Shown here: in pieces, positions 1 through 9,556 of the stretch
Layout of the letters: the number at the start of each line of letters is the position of its first letter
How positions within the stretch are numbered: position 1 is the stretch's first letter
Source: Saccharothrix sp. ALI-22-I
GTDB taxonomy: Bacteria > Actinomycetota > Actinomycetes > Mycobacteriales > Pseudonocardiaceae
DNA: 64,000 bases
Assembly: GCF_001984175.1 (NCBI RefSeq)
Contig: NZ_MTQP01000068.1
Coordinates: 806,001-870,000, forward strand
Reading direction: 5' to 3'
The notes under the pieces: model-generated
What the model saw: only the letters and a program-made list of their open reading frames with translations
What the model was told of the DNA's origin: nothing
Databases searched by the model: none
Made by a program: the position numbers and the translations under genes

Positions 1-850
1 CGTCTGCGGCGTCTTGTCCTGCGGGGTCCTGCGAGCGTTCTGCGTGGTGTGAGCGTTCTGCCTGGTGGGAGCTTTCGGCAAGCCAGGTCGCGATCCGGTC
101 TACCAGAGCCGGCGTCATCGCCGACTCGGCGTGCCGGACGCCGGGCTCCAACCACAGCTCCGCCGCGCCACCCGCCGCGCGGTGCAGCGCGACGGCGTGC
201 GCGGGACCGAAGTAGTGGTCCTCTTCACCGTGCACGATCAGCAGTGGTGTGGGGGTGATGCGGTGCACCACCTCCAGCGGGCTCTCCGGCGTCGTCGTCC
301 ACGGCGGGCCGAGGCGCACGCCCAGCGCACGGGCGGCCAGTCTGCCGTGCGGCTGTTCGAGCAGCCAGTGCACCCGGCGCATGGCCACCGTGTCCCGCAC
401 CCACCAGCGCGACGGCGCGCTGATCGCCGCGACGGCGTCCGGTTTGTCCTCGTGCAGGGCGGCGTGGCGCAGGGCGACGGACGCGCCCATGGAGAACCCG
501 ACCGTCACCACGCGTCGGTACCCGAGATCACGGGCGAGCGAAACACCGGCCGCGAGGTCGTGGATTTCGTCACTGCCCACCGAGGACCGGCCGGCGGAGC
601 GCCCGTGGCCCCGGAAGTCCAGTGCGACGACCCCGCCATGCCGTGCGAACCGCTGCAACACGCGCGAAACGAACGGCTTTCGGACGTGGTTGGTGAAGCC
701 ATGACCCACCACGAATGCGAGATCCGTCACGGAGTGTGTTGATCTCACGTGCAAACCGTGCAAGACGACAGCATCGTGTGACACGGATGTAACAGGGGTG
801 ACGCTTGTGGAAACAACTGTGACTCTGACCTGCTGACCTGGGTCTTTCAT
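1..850 (-). CDS. alpha/beta hydrolase, C-terminus cut by window edge
   Basis: Reading leftwards from an ATG at 850 the frame stays open to base 1, so the stop lies outside the window. The protein shows the alpha/beta-hydrolase order: an oxyanion-loop HGFTNH stretch, a DFRGHGRS strand-turn, the nucleophile elbow GFSMGAS (catalytic Ser), an acid-bearing [10 protein letters not shown] loop and a GVRHAES loop with the catalytic His. A cap region lies between elbow and acid. It looks like a cytosolic serine hydrolase or esterase of unknown substrate. After the His helix (IATWLAESS) only a polar tail remains, so little can be missing. It is divergent from glnR. The family call is firm and the substrate unknown. 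Confidence 0.8.
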   Translation of the reverse strand, partial: MKDPGQQVRVTVVSTSVTPVTSVSHDAVVLHGLHVRSTHSVTDLAFVVGHGFTNHVRKPFVSRVLQRFARHGGVVALDFRGHGRSAGRSSVGSDEIHDLAAGVSLARDLGYRRVVTVGFSMGASVALRHAALHEDKPDAVAAISAPSRWWVRDTVAMRRVHWLLEQPHGRLAARALGVRLGPPWTTTPESPLEVVHRITPTPLLIVHGEEDHYFGPAHAVALHRAAGGAAELWLEPGVRHAESAMTPALVDRIATWLAESSHQAERSHHAERSQDPAGQDAAD

Positions 851-958
851 CGTGTGCACCGGTATTGTCTCCGTCATCCGCAGGCAACGGGGCCCGGTCA
901 CCGTACTTCGCTGTGCTTGGTCGGTGACCAAGCACCGGCCGAACGAGAGGGCGCCGCG

Positions 959-1714
959 ATGAGTATCGACGTGCTGCTGTTGACCACCGACTCCGACCCC
1001 GAGGCGGTTCTCCCCGCGCTGTCGCTCCTCCCGCACGAGGTGCGTCCGCTGCGGCCGGAGGTCTCGGCGCTGCTGGAGGCAGGTCCGCACGACATCGTCC
1101 TGGTCGATGCCAGGACCGACCTGGTCGCCGCGCGCAGCCTGTGCCGGCTGCTGGACTCCAGCGGGGTGGACGTGCCCGTGGTGGCGATCGTCACCGAGGG
1201 TGGTCTGGTCGCGGTGAACTCCGACTGGAGCGTGGACGAGATCCTGCTCCCCACCTCCGGCCCGGCCGAGGTGGACGCCAGACTGCGCCTGGTGCGCTCC
1301 CGGCGCGGCACCACGCAGCCCGGTGGCGACGGCTCGCTGCAGCTCGGTGAGCTGGTCATCGACGAGGCGACGTACACCGCGCGCCTGCGCGGCCGTCCGC
1401 TCGACCTCACCTACAAGGAGTTCGAGCTGCTGAAGTACCTGGCGCAGCACGCGGGTCGGGTCTTCACCCGCGCCCAGCTGCTCCAGGAGGTCTGGGGTTA
1501 CGACTTCTTCGGTGGCACCCGGACCGTGGACGTGCACGTCCGGCGGCTGCGCGCCAAGCTCGGCCCCGAGCACGAGTCCCTGATCGGCACCGTGCGCAAC
1601 GTGGGCTACAAGTTCGTCCGCCCGCCGCGCCCGGGCAGCAACCGCCGCGTCGAGCACGCCATCGACACGCCGGAGACCACGATCGACGACGCCGAGCTGA
1701 TCTTCCGTGCTTAA
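959..1714 (+). CDS. glnR: GlnR, OmpR-family nitrogen regulator
   Basis: 251 aa. The N-terminal receiver-like domain (about residues 1-115) has the conserved GlnR stretches VLVDARTDL and [10 protein letters not shown]. The C-terminal winged helix (about 130-225) has [24 protein letters not shown] and [14 protein letters not shown]. GlnR is an orphan response regulator without a partner kinase that controls nitrogen assimilation in actinomycetes. Asp50 sits where OmpR-type regulators are phosphorylated, but GlnR proteins are known to work without classical phosphorylation. An in-frame start at 854 exists; I prefer ATG 959 because the family begins at this point and the extra 35 residues look non-native. 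It stands alone between a divergent hydrolase and mshD. Confidence 0.93.
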   Translation: MSIDVLLLTTDSDPEAVLPALSLLPHEVRPLRPEVSALLEAGPHDIVLVDARTDLVAARSLCRLLDSSGVDVPVVAIVTEGGLVAVNSDWSVDEILLPTSGPAEVDARLRLVRSRRGTTQPGGDGSLQLGELVIDEATYTARLRGRPLDLTYKEFELLKYLAQHAGRVFTRAQLLQEVWGYDFFGGTRTVDVHVRRLRAKLGPEHESLIGTVRNVGYKFVRPPRPGSNRRVEHAIDTPETTIDDAELIFRA

Positions 1715-1866
1715 TGGCCGCTGCTCCGCAGACGGCGGCTCGGTCGCCTGGGAAGTCGGCCGCTCACGCCTCATCTTCCGACGATCGAAAAGCATGATCG
1801 CCGGAAAATGAGTCACGAACGACCGACGCGACCTCGCGGGCGGTCCGGCCGAGTAGGTTTTCCCGT

Positions 1867-2745
1867 GTGGAATTGACCTGGTTCGAGGAAGTGACCCCCG
1901 AGCAGGCCGACGAGATCTCCGGTCTGCTCGGGGCTGCCCAATCCGCCGACGGTGTCGCTCCTGTCGGCGAGGCCGTTGTGCTGCGGTTGCGCCCCGGCGC
2001 ACCTGGCAGCAAGCACCTCCTGGCCCGTGACGATGACCGGCTCGTCGGTTACCTGCACCTGGACGTCTTCGGCGATTCCGACAGCAACGAGGTCGCCGAG
2101 CTGGCCGTCCACCCCGACCACCGCCGTCGCGGTGTCGGTGGCGCGCTGGTCGAAGCCGTGGCCGACCGCGCCAAGCCCCTCCGGATCTGGTCGCACGGCG
2201 GCCACCCCGGCGCCGAGGCGCTCGCCGCCAAGTTCGGCTACCTCAAGGTCCGCGAGCTGCTGCGCCTGCGCCGCCCGCTCGACGGCGACCTGCCCGAGCC
2301 CGTCCTGCCCGACGGCGTCACGCTGCGCTCGTTCGTGCCCGGTCGGGACGAGGCGGCCGTGGTCTACGTCAACCACCGCGCGTTCTCGTGGCACCCCGAG
2401 CAGGGCGCGATGAGCATCGAGGACGTGCGGCAGAAGGAAGAGCAGCCGTGGTTCGACCCGGCCGGCTTCCTGCTGGCCGTCGACGCCGACGAACGGCTCC
2501 TCGGCTACCACTGGACCAAGGCGCACAGCGCCGAACTGGGCGAGGTCTACGTGGTGGGCGTCGACCCGGACGCACAGGGTGACGGCCTCGGCAAGGCCAT
2601 CACGCTCGCCGGCCTCGCGCACCTCCGCGACACCGGGCGCACCGAAGTGATGCTGTACGTCGAATCCGACAACGCTGCGGCACTGGCCGTGTACAGCCGG
2701 TTGGGATTCACTCTCTGGGACTCGGACGTCCAATACGCCCGGTAG
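1867..2745 (+). CDS. mshD: mycothiol synthase MshD
   Basis: 292 aa with two tandem GNAT acetyltransferase domains. The N-terminal domain carries ELAVHPDHRRRGVGGAL, and the C-terminal domain carries EVYVVGVDPDAQGDGLGKAI, a typical acetyl-CoA loop. MshD acetylates the cysteine of Cys-GlcN-Ins, the last step of mycothiol synthesis in the cytosol of actinobacteria. Length and double-GNAT layout fit the family. The start is GTG 1867, just after a GC-rich leader. Co-directional with glnR, with a gap of about 150 bases. Confidence 0.93.
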   Translation: MELTWFEEVTPEQADEISGLLGAAQSADGVAPVGEAVVLRLRPGAPGSKHLLARDDDRLVGYLHLDVFGDSDSNEVAELAVHPDHRRRGVGGALVEAVADRAKPLRIWSHGGHPGAEALAAKFGYLKVRELLRLRRPLDGDLPEPVLPDGVTLRSFVPGRDEAAVVYVNHRAFSWHPEQGAMSIEDVRQKEEQPWFDPAGFLLAVDADERLLGYHWTKAHSAELGEVYVVGVDPDAQGDGLGKAITLAGLAHLRDTGRTEVMLYVESDNAAALAVYSRLGFTLWDSDVQYAR

Positions 2746-2825
2746 TGACAAACCCATCACGCCATGCAAACGTGCAGGTCACGGGACACCCAAAAGGCGG
2801 TGTACTCAGTCACCTCCCGTGTGGT

Positions 2826-2847
2826 GTTCACCTCGCGTTCATCTTCT
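2826..2847 (+). promoter_or_regulatory. PHO box upstream of pstS
   Basis: Two adjacent 11-bp direct repeats, GTTCACCTCGC and GTTCATCTTCT, fit the actinomycete PhoP-binding pattern (11-bp repeats starting GTTCA). A TAnnnT-type hexamer TACCGT follows at 2875-2880. The site lies about 90 bp before the pstS start, so phosphate starvation control of pstSCAB by PhoP is expected. Confidence 0.75.
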
Positions 2848-2936
2848 CCTGGGTGCCTGTCCACCCTCGCTGCCTACCGTCCGTGTCGAGCGGCGGAAGT
2901 TCGCCGCGAAATCCGCTTTGTAGCTGGAGGACCCAG

Positions 2937-4058
2937 GTGAAGACCAAGCGACACGGCGCCGTTCTCGGCCTGATCGCGGCCGGTGCGCTTCTGCTCACCG
3001 CGTGTGGCAGCGACGCGAACACCCCCGGCGCGGGCTCGACGCCTGCGGCCGGCGACTCGTCCGTGCCGGTCGAGTGCGGTGGGAAGTCGAAGCTCAGCGC
3101 AGAGGGCTCTTCGGCGCAGCAGAACGCGATCGCCACGTTCATCCAGGCGTACAAGGCGAAGTGCCCCGACGCCGACCTCGCCTACAACCCCTCGGGCTCC
3201 GGCGCCGGCGTCAAGCAGTTCAACGCGGGCCAGGTCGACTTCGGCGGCTCCGACTCGCCGCTGTCCGAGAGCAAGGGTGAGGTCGCCGCGGCGGCCGAGC
3301 GCTGCAAGGGCAACCCGGCGTGGAACCTGCCGCTGGTGTTCGGCCCGGTCGCGCTCGGTTACAAGCTCGAAGGCGTCACCGACCTGACGCTGACCGGCGA
3401 GGTCGCCGCCAAGATCTTCAACGGCACCGTCAAGAAGTGGAACGACCCGGCCATCAAGGCCGTCAACGGCAGCGCGTCGCTGCCGGACAAGGACATCAAG
3501 GTCGTCTACCGCTCGGACGAGTCCGGCACCACGGACAACTTCCAGAAGTACCTGACCGCCGCCTCGAAGGGCGCGTGGACCCAGGGCGACGGCAAGCAGT
3601 TCAAGGGTGGCGTCGGCGAGGCCAAGGAGAAGTCCGCCGGTGTCGCGCAGGCCGCCGGTTCGGTCGACGGCGCCATCACCTACGTCGAGCTGTCGTTCGC
3701 GCAGGACAACAAGCTGTCCATCGCCAAGATCGACAACGGCTCCGGCCCGGTCGAGCTGACCAACGAGACGGTCGGCAAGGCCATCGACGGCGCGACGATC
3801 AAGGGCGCCGGCAACGACCTGGTGCTCGACCTGAACTCGATCTACGGCTCCACCACCGCGGGCGCCTACCCGCTGCTGCTGGCCACCTACGAGATCGTCT
3901 GCTCCAAGGGCTACGACGCCGACACCGCGAAGGCCGTCAAGGCGTTCCTCACGGTGGCGGCGACCACGGGCCAGGACGGTCTCGCGGACGCGGGCTACGC
4001 TCCGCTGCCGAAGGCCTTCCAGGACAAGCTGCTGACCGCCATCCAGGCCATCGCCTGA
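2937..4058 (+). CDS. pstS: phosphate ABC transporter substrate-binding lipoprotein PstS
   Basis: 373 aa. The GTG at 2937 directly follows GGAGG-containing sequence. The upstream in-frame extension to 2745 is rejected because it would bury the signal peptide. The N-terminus is a lipoprotein signal with lipobox LTAC, then a low-complexity linker. The mature domain has phosphate-binding signatures: AEGSSAQQNAI (Ser pocket), NPSGSGAG, DFGGSDSPL and YRSDESGTTDNF. PstS captures inorganic phosphate outside the membrane and delivers it to PstCA. First gene of pstSCAB, under the PHO box. Confidence 0.96.
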   Translation: MKTKRHGAVLGLIAAGALLLTACGSDANTPGAGSTPAAGDSSVPVECGGKSKLSAEGSSAQQNAIATFIQAYKAKCPDADLAYNPSGSGAGVKQFNAGQVDFGGSDSPLSESKGEVAAAAERCKGNPAWNLPLVFGPVALGYKLEGVTDLTLTGEVAAKIFNGTVKKWNDPAIKAVNGSASLPDKDIKVVYRSDESGTTDNFQKYLTAASKGAWTQGDGKQFKGGVGEAKEKSAGVAQAAGSVDGAITYVELSFAQDNKLSIAKIDNGSGPVELTNETVGKAIDGATIKGAGNDLVLDLNSIYGSTTAGAYPLLLATYEIVCSKGYDADTAKAVKAFLTVAATTGQDGLADAGYAPLPKAFQDKLLTAIQAIA

Positions 4059-4092
4059 TCAGGCCGGCACACTTCCCGGGAACGCCGTTGCG

Positions 4093-5148
4093 ATGAACGA
4101 CCGCACAGCGGCCCAACGCCCCGCGGGCGCCGGTTCGACCGGTGCCCGCGCGGGCGTTCCCGCCGCTCGACCCGACTCGGAGGCTCCGATTCCCCCGACC
4201 ACGGAAGCCGACCAGAAGAAACTCGTCCGGCCGGGTGACCGGATCTTCGCAGGCCTGGCCACCGGGTCTGGCATCTTCATCGTGGTCCTGATCGCGGCGA
4301 TCGGTGTCTTCCTGCTGCTCCAGGCCATCCCGTCGCTCGGCCTGGACAAGGTCAACTTCCTGACCAGCCGCGAGTGGTCTACCGGCGACGTCAACAACAT
4401 GCGGTACGGCATCCTGGACCTGCTCCTGGTCACCGTGGTGTCGGCCGCGTTCGCGCTGTTGATCGCCATGCCGATCGCCCTGGGCATCGCCCTGTTCCTC
4501 ACCCAGTACGCGCCGCGCCGGCTCGCCCGGCCGTTCGCCTACGTCATCGACCTGCTGGCCGCCGTGCCGTCGATCATCTTCGGTCTGTGGGGCCTGCTCG
4601 TGCTCGGCCCGGTGCTGACCCCGATCGGCGAGTGGCTGACCGCCAACCTCGGCTGGATCCCGCTGTTCGCCGAGGGCAACGTCAGCATCGAACTGGGCGG
4701 CACCATCTTCACCGCCGGCATCGTGCTGGCCGTGATGGTCCTGCCGATCATCACCGCGGTCAGCCGCGAGGTGTTCGACCGCACGCCGGTCACCCACGTC
4801 GAAGGGGCCATCGCGCTCGGCGCCACCAAGTGGGAAGTCGTGCGCACCACCGTGCTGCCGTTCGGCAAGGCCGGTTACGTCAGCGCCTCGATGCTCGGCC
4901 TCGGCCGCGCGCTGGGCGAGACGATCGCGTTGACGATCATCCTCAGCGGCACCGGCGCGGTGTTCGGGTGGAGCCTGTTCGACGGTGGCGCGACGTTCGC
5001 GTCCAAGATCGCGCTGGCCGCGCCCGAGTTCAACGACCCGCGCACGGCGGGCGCGTACATCGCCGCCGGTCTGGTGCTGTTCGTGCTCACCTTCGGCGTC
5101 AACGCCATCGCCCGGGCCATCGTCGCCGGTCACAAGGAGTACGAATGA
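4093..5148 (+). CDS. pstC: phosphate ABC transporter permease PstC
   Basis: 351 aa. A roughly 55-residue hydrophilic, Pro/Arg-rich N-terminal tail is followed by six or so membrane segments, starting with the hydrophobic run after GDRIFAGLATGSG. The cytoplasmic EAA-type loop EGAIALGATKWEVVRTTVLPFGKAG, which contacts PstB, is clear (here split by eye into EGAIALGATKWEV and VRTTVLPFGKAG). PstC forms half of the phosphate channel. Its TGA overlaps the pstA ATG (ATGA), which indicates translational coupling. Confidence 0.95.
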   Translation: MNDRTAAQRPAGAGSTGARAGVPAARPDSEAPIPPTTEADQKKLVRPGDRIFAGLATGSGIFIVVLIAAIGVFLLLQAIPSLGLDKVNFLTSREWSTGDVNNMRYGILDLLLVTVVSAAFALLIAMPIALGIALFLTQYAPRRLARPFAYVIDLLAAVPSIIFGLWGLLVLGPVLTPIGEWLTANLGWIPLFAEGNVSIELGGTIFTAGIVLAVMVLPIITAVSREVFDRTPVTHVEGAIALGATKWEVVRTTVLPFGKAGYVSASMLGLGRALGETIALTIILSGTGAVFGWSLFDGGATFASKIALAAPEFNDPRTAGAYIAAGLVLFVLTFGVNAIARAIVAGHKEYE

Positions 5149-6059
5149 CGACCGACACGGCGGACCTGAACCGCCTCGCGACGCCGCCGACGTTCCAGAG
5201 CGTCAGCGGTGCGCGCAAGCTCAAGAACGGCATCGCCACCGCCCTGGTGTACGGGGCGTTCCTGGTCGCCATCGTGCCGCTGGTCTGGGTGCTGTTCGTG
5301 GTGATCCAGCGCGGGTTCCCGGTGGTCCTGGACGGCGACTGGTGGCAGAAGTCGCTGTCCGGTCTGCTGGGTCGCCAGCAGGGCGGCGGCGTCTACCACG
5401 CGATCTACGGCACGCTGGTGCAAGGCCTGGTGTGCGGTGTGCTCTCGGTGCCGATCGGTCTGTTCGTCGGCGTGTACCTGGTGGAGTACGGCGGCCGGTC
5501 CAAGCTGTCCCGCGCCACCACGTTCATGGTGGACATCCTCACCGGTGTGCCGTCCATCGTGGCCGCGCTGTTCATCTACACGCTGTGGATCACCTACTTC
5601 GGCTTCGGCCGCAGCGGGTTCGCGGTGTCGCTGGCGCTGGTGCTGCTGATGGTGCCGGTGATCGTGCGGACCACCGAGGAAATGCTGAAGATCGTGCCGG
5701 ACGAGCTGCGTGAGGCGTCCTACGCGCTGGGCATCCCCAAGTGGAAGACGATCGTGAAGGTCGTCATCCCGACCGCGTTGTCCGGCATCATCACCGGCAT
5801 CATGCTGGCCCTGGCCCGCGTCATGGGCGAGACCGCGCCGGTGCTCGTGCTCGCCGCGTACGCGCCGTACATCAACTACAACCTGTTCGACGGGCCGATG
5901 GCGTCGCTGCCGCTGCTGATGACCTCGGAGCGGAACAACCCGACGCAGGCCGGTTTCGAGCGCATCTGGGGTGCGGCGATCACCCTGGTCATCATCATCA
6001 CGCTGTTCAACCTGCTGGCTACCGTGATCTCGCGGTGGCTGGCTCCGAAGACGAAGTGA
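5145..6059 (+). CDS. pstA: phosphate ABC transporter permease PstA
   Basis: 304 aa. The ATG at 5145 overlaps the pstC stop. Membrane segments alternate with loops. The EAA loop is [15 protein letters not shown] with [10 protein letters not shown]. It carries [16 protein letters not shown] and [17 protein letters not shown], both typical of PstA. It pairs with PstC to form the inner-membrane phosphate pore. The following pstB begins 10 bases after the stop. Confidence 0.95.
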   Translation: MTTDTADLNRLATPPTFQSVSGARKLKNGIATALVYGAFLVAIVPLVWVLFVVIQRGFPVVLDGDWWQKSLSGLLGRQQGGGVYHAIYGTLVQGLVCGVLSVPIGLFVGVYLVEYGGRSKLSRATTFMVDILTGVPSIVAALFIYTLWITYFGFGRSGFAVSLALVLLMVPVIVRTTEEMLKIVPDELREASYALGIPKWKTIVKVVIPTALSGIITGIMLALARVMGETAPVLVLAAYAPYINYNLFDGPMASLPLLMTSERNNPTQAGFERIWGAAITLVIIITLFNLLATVISRWLAPKTK

Positions 6060-6069
6060 GCGGGCGGTC

Positions 6070-6846
6070 ATGGCCAAGCGCATCGACGTGAAAGACCTCA
6101 ACCTGTTCTACGGCAAGTTCCACGCCGTGGACGGTGTTTCGCTCGCCGTGCCGCCGAAGAACGTGACGGCGTTCATCGGCCCGTCCGGTTGCGGGAAGTC
6201 CACCGTGCTGCGGTCGCTGAACCGCATGCACGAGGTGGCGCCGGGTGCCCGGGTGGAAGGCACCGTGCTGCTCGACGGGGAGGACATCTACGCCTCGTCG
6301 GTCGACCCGGTGCAGGTGCGGCGGACCATCGGCATGGTGTTCCAGCGCCCCAACCCGTTCCCGACGATGTCCATCCGGGACAACGTGGTGGCGGGCCTGA
6401 AGCTCGCGGGTGAGCGGAACAAGAAGAAGCTCGACGAGGTGGCCGAGCGGTCGTTGCGCGGGGCCAACCTGTGGAACGAGGTCAAGGACCGCCTCGACCG
6501 CCCCGGCGGCGGGCTGTCCGGTGGTCAGCAGCAGCGGCTGTGCATCGCGCGGGCGATCGCCGTGCAGCCGGACGTGCTGCTGATGGACGAGCCGTGCTCG
6601 GCGCTGGACCCCATCTCGACTCTCGCGATCGAGGACCTGATCACGGAGTTGAAGAAGGAGTACACGATCGTCATCGTGACGCACAACATGCAGCAGGCCG
6701 CGCGGGTCAGCGACCAGACCGCGTTCTTCAACCTGCTGGGCGTCGGTCAGCCGGGTCGGCTGATCGAGGTGGACGACACGGAGAAGATCTTCTCCAACCC
6801 GAGCCAGAAGGCCACCGAGGACTACATCTCCGGCCGCTTCGGCTGA
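6070..6846 (+). CDS. pstB: phosphate ABC transporter ATPase PstB
   Basis: 258 aa, the normal PstB length. It has Walker A GPSGCGKS, the Q-loop region [10 protein letters not shown], signature LSGGQQQR, Walker [14 protein letters not shown] and H-loop [11 protein letters not shown]. PstB powers phosphate import and participates with PhoU in Pho signalling. Last gene of the operon; a strong hairpin follows at 6865-6893. Confidence 0.96.
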   Translation: MAKRIDVKDLNLFYGKFHAVDGVSLAVPPKNVTAFIGPSGCGKSTVLRSLNRMHEVAPGARVEGTVLLDGEDIYASSVDPVQVRRTIGMVFQRPNPFPTMSIRDNVVAGLKLAGERNKKKLDEVAERSLRGANLWNEVKDRLDRPGGGLSGGQQQRLCIARAIAVQPDVLLMDEPCSALDPISTLAIEDLITELKKEYTIVIVTHNMQQAARVSDQTAFFNLLGVGQPGRLIEVDDTEKIFSNPSQKATEDYISGRFG

Positions 6847-6864
6847 TCACCGGTTCGCTACGCG

Positions 6865-6893
6865 GAGCCCTTCCACCTGCGGTGGAAGGGCTC
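6865..6893 (+). terminator. terminator hairpin after pstB
   Basis: A perfect 13-bp stem, GAGCCCTTCCACC with GGTGGAAGGGCTC, closes a 3-nt TGC loop. There is no U-tract, as is usual in high-GC actinobacteria. It lies 19 bases after the pstB stop and probably ends the pst transcript. Confidence 0.8.
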
Positions 6894-7011
6894 CTACGCG
6901 TTCGGGTGACTGTGGAACCGGTCACCCGCCCCTGCCGTCAAAATCGAGACATGGTCCTCCGTTCGGGGGTACCGTGACCGTTGGGATCGGCAGACTCGCA
7001 GGGGGGTAACC

Positions 7012-7413
7012 GTGGCGGCGGAAGGTGCGTGGAGCGCACAGTCCATGCAGGCTATGACGGCCAACATGGTGGGCTTGAAGCAGGCCGCCGAGTCGGGCTC
7101 GTTCGCCATCAGCGAGGCCGGTGCGCAGGCGTACCTGAAGGCGATCGACGACGCTCTGAGCGACCTCCGCAAGATGGACCGGCAAATCGGTCGTCTCCGG
7201 CAGGAGACCAAGCTGGGCACCAGTCCTGACGGCACCGCCATGGCGAGTTACAACCAGGAGAGCGTCGAAGGCGGTGGCGGCACGACCGGCATCGTGCCGG
7301 CGATCGAGCAATTGCGGTCCGCGTTGAACGAGGCGCGGGACGCGATGCAGAAAGCGATCGAGAACTATCGTGAAGTCGACAGCTCGAACGCAAGCACCTA
7401 CCAACGCTACTGA
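7012..7413 (+). CDS. ESX-associated WXG100-like small helical protein
   Basis: 133 aa, GTG start preceded by AGGGGGG. The sequence is mostly amphipathic helix (residues 8-65 and 90-125) with a Gly-rich break GGGGTT. It has no signal peptide or membrane segment and lacks a canonical WxG at the turn. Position and size suggest an ESX/type VII partner or cargo protein: it heads a cassette with DUF3558, PPE-like and EspG genes. The family assignment is by context, so function is inference. A Ser/Asn-rich tail precedes the stop. Confidence 0.6.
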   Translation: MAAEGAWSAQSMQAMTANMVGLKQAAESGSFAISEAGAQAYLKAIDDALSDLRKMDRQIGRLRQETKLGTSPDGTAMASYNQESVEGGGGTTGIVPAIEQLRSALNEARDAMQKAIENYREVDSSNASTYQRY

Positions 7414-7425
7414 GGGTGGAGTCAG

Positions 7426-7968
7426 TTGATCAAGGGATTGCCGACTCGCGTCGTTCTGTCGTTGGCGGTGTTGGGCGCGGTTGTCACCGGCTGCACGACC
7501 GGGGGAACCGCCACGCCGGGATCCACCGGGTCGACGACGACCGACCAGGCGTCGAAGACCACTACCAGCGCAAAGCCATCCGATGCGGGTGACTCGCTCG
7601 CTGACTTCGACTCATGCGCGGCCCTCAACTCGGTGGCGTCGCAGCTGAATCTCTCGAACATCGAAGAGGTCGACGAGAAGGAGTGCGGCGCCGACTACTC
7701 GGCGACCGTGTCTTTCGGGCTCACGAAGCAGCCTGAGCTCGCGATCGGCGACGCGGTGGGCGACGGGAAGAAGTCCGACATCTCTGTCGGTTCGCACAAG
7801 GCCAAGCTTGTCGAGGCGCCTGGGAGCAGGACCTCGTGCCTGGTGGCGGTTGAAGTCGGTCCGACGTCGAGGGTCGACGTCATCGCCTCCTCGAACAACT
7901 CGTTGGAAGCTGCGTGCGAAGCGGCCACGAAGGTCGCCACCGCAATCGAACCGAAGCTGCCGAAGTAA
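7426..7968 (+). CDS. DUF3558-type lipoprotein
   Basis: 180 aa starting at TTG 7426, 12 bases after the previous stop. The signal peptide ends in lipobox VVTGC. A Thr/Ser-rich linker follows, then a domain with paired cysteines (FDSCAALNSVA, KECGADY, RTSCLVAVEV, LEAACEAATKV), typical of DUF3558 lipoproteins that accompany ESX cassettes in Pseudonocardiaceae. Expected on the outer face of the membrane. Its exact role is unknown. Confidence 0.75.
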   Translation: MIKGLPTRVVLSLAVLGAVVTGCTTGGTATPGSTGSTTTDQASKTTTSAKPSDAGDSLADFDSCAALNSVASQLNLSNIEEVDEKECGADYSATVSFGLTKQPELAIGDAVGDGKKSDISVGSHKAKLVEAPGSRTSCLVAVEVGPTSRVDVIASSNNSLEAACEAATKVATAIEPKLPK

Positions 7969-7987
7969 CCCAAGGGGGGAGAACGTC

Positions 7988-9556
7988 GTGACGCCGCCGA
8001 ATTCGCAGCAGCCGTACTCGCAGCCGCCGCAGAACAACAGCCAGGCGACTCAGGTCACCTACGCCGGCCAGACCGAGGCCGAGTTGCGCGCCGAATACGA
8101 GCGCGAGCGAGCCGCCAACCCGGGGCTCTTCGGCGGCATCCTGACGCTTGACGACTATCTGCGCTACAAGACGCAGTCGGCGCAGTACCAGGCCACCCAG
8201 GAGAAGCAACTGGAGCAGGTGGTCGAGAACTACCGACCACCGCTCTCGCCCCCTGGCTCGTTCTACATGGGCTACGACCACAAAGCACTCCAGACCATGG
8301 TCACCGAGAACATGGTGCCCAGCACCGCCAACGAGCAGGGCGAGGCCTGGACCAAGATCGGCAACACGCTGGCGGAGTTGCAGACCAACCTGACCAGCGC
8401 CACCGCCGCGAGCAAGGGTGCCTGGCAGGGCGCGGCGGCGGAGTCGGCGCAGGGGTACTTCACCAACGTTGCCACCTGGTCCGGTAACGCGGCTCAGGGC
8501 GCGCAGCTCACCGGCAACAAGCTGTACACCCAGAGCACGGCTGCCGAGCAGGCGAAGAACGCGATGCCCGAGCCGGTCGACTTCAGCACCGCCGACGCCT
8601 ACAAGATGTTGTTCTCCGAGCCGAACCCGTTCAAGTGGGCGGGCACGATCGACCAGATCGAGCAGAAGTTCGAGGAGAAGCAGCAGGCCCACGAACGGGC
8701 GGCTGAGGTCATGACGACCATGTCCACGAGCTTCCAGGAGTCGGGCTCGACCATGCCCGCCTTCTCCCCACCCCCGCCCATGAGCAGTGGTGGCGGCACG
8801 GGTGACGGGAACCAGACCGGCACGGGCGAGATCGGTGGTCGGCAGACCATGCCGAGCGGTGTCGGGAACGGAACGGGCACTGGCACCGGTACGGGCACTG
8901 GATCGGGTGAGCTCGGTGTCCCCGGCGGTGGTACCGGTGGCGGCAACACCCACCAGTCCGGCTTGAACGGTGGCACGGGTGGTGGCAACACCAACCTGCC
9001 CGGCGGCGGTGGCGGCAACACGAACCTCCCCGGCGGCGGCAACGGGATCTACCCGCCCGGCCCTGGCATCTACCCGCCTGGCACCGGCCCCAACGGACGG
9101 CCGACCGTGCCGCCCGGTGGACGTCCCGGTATGCCGGGTGGTCCCGGTACCGGCGGACGCCCAGGCGGCGGTGGTGGCGGTGGCAACGGCATGGGTCGGA
9201 TGCCCGGTGGCGGCGGTGGTCCCGGCGGCATGGCCGCGGCCGGTCGTGGCGGCATGGGCGGTGGCGGTATGGGTGGCGGTGGCTTCGGCCCCGGCGGCAG
9301 CGCGGGCGCGCTAGGTGAGACGGGCCGGTCCGGTGCCGGTGGCTTCGGGCCGGGCGGCAGCGGTGGACTTGCTGGTGCCGGAGCGGCGGGCCGCGGTGGC
9401 GCGGCGGGCGTGGGTGCCGGCATGGGTGCGGGCGCCGGTGGCGCGCGTGGTCAGGGAGACGAGGACAAGGAGCACAAGGCCGCGTCGTACCTGGTGGAGA
9501 CCGAGGACGTCTTCGGTGACGGCACCATGGTCGCTCCGCCGGTCATCGGCGGGTGA
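7988..9556 (+). CDS. PPE-like ESX cargo protein with long Gly-rich tail
   Basis: 522 aa. I choose GTG 7988 because AAGGGGGGA precedes it; an upstream in-frame start at 7808 would run back into the DUF3558 gene. Residues about 1-240 are helical with a WxG-like turn (KGAWQGAAAES), the pattern of PPE/WXG100 secreted proteins. From about residue 255 to 500 the chain is Gly/Pro-rich (GTGTGTG, NLPGGGGGN, MGGGGMGGG), then a charged end with EDKEHKAASYLVE. Probably secreted or surface-exposed through type VII secretion with EspG as chaperone. Its stop overlaps the EspG start. Confidence 0.72.
   Translation: MTPPNSQQPYSQPPQNNSQATQVTYAGQTEAELRAEYERERAANPGLFGGILTLDDYLRYKTQSAQYQATQEKQLEQVVENYRPPLSPPGSFYMGYDHKALQTMVTENMVPSTANEQGEAWTKIGNTLAELQTNLTSATAASKGAWQGAAAESAQGYFTNVATWSGNAAQGAQLTGNKLYTQSTAAEQAKNAMPEPVDFSTADAYKMLFSEPNPFKWAGTIDQIEQKFEEKQQAHERAAEVMTTMSTSFQESGSTMPAFSPPPPMSSGGGTGDGNQTGTGEIGGRQTMPSGVGNGTGTGTGTGTGSGELGVPGGGTGGGNTHQSGLNGGTGGGNTNLPGGGGGNTNLPGGGNGIYPPGPGIYPPGTGPNGRPTVPPGGRPGMPGGPGTGGRPGGGGGGGNGMGRMPGGGGGPGGMAAAGRGGMGGGGMGGGGFGPGGSAGALGETGRSGAGGFGPGGSGGLAGAGAAGRGGAAGVGAGMGAGAGGARGQGDEDKEHKAASYLVETEDVFGDGTMVAPPVIGG

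Noticed and set aside
770-830. GlnR box upstream of glnR
   Set aside because: GTGAC and GAAAC pentamers occur but spacing does not match the expected 6-bp pattern.
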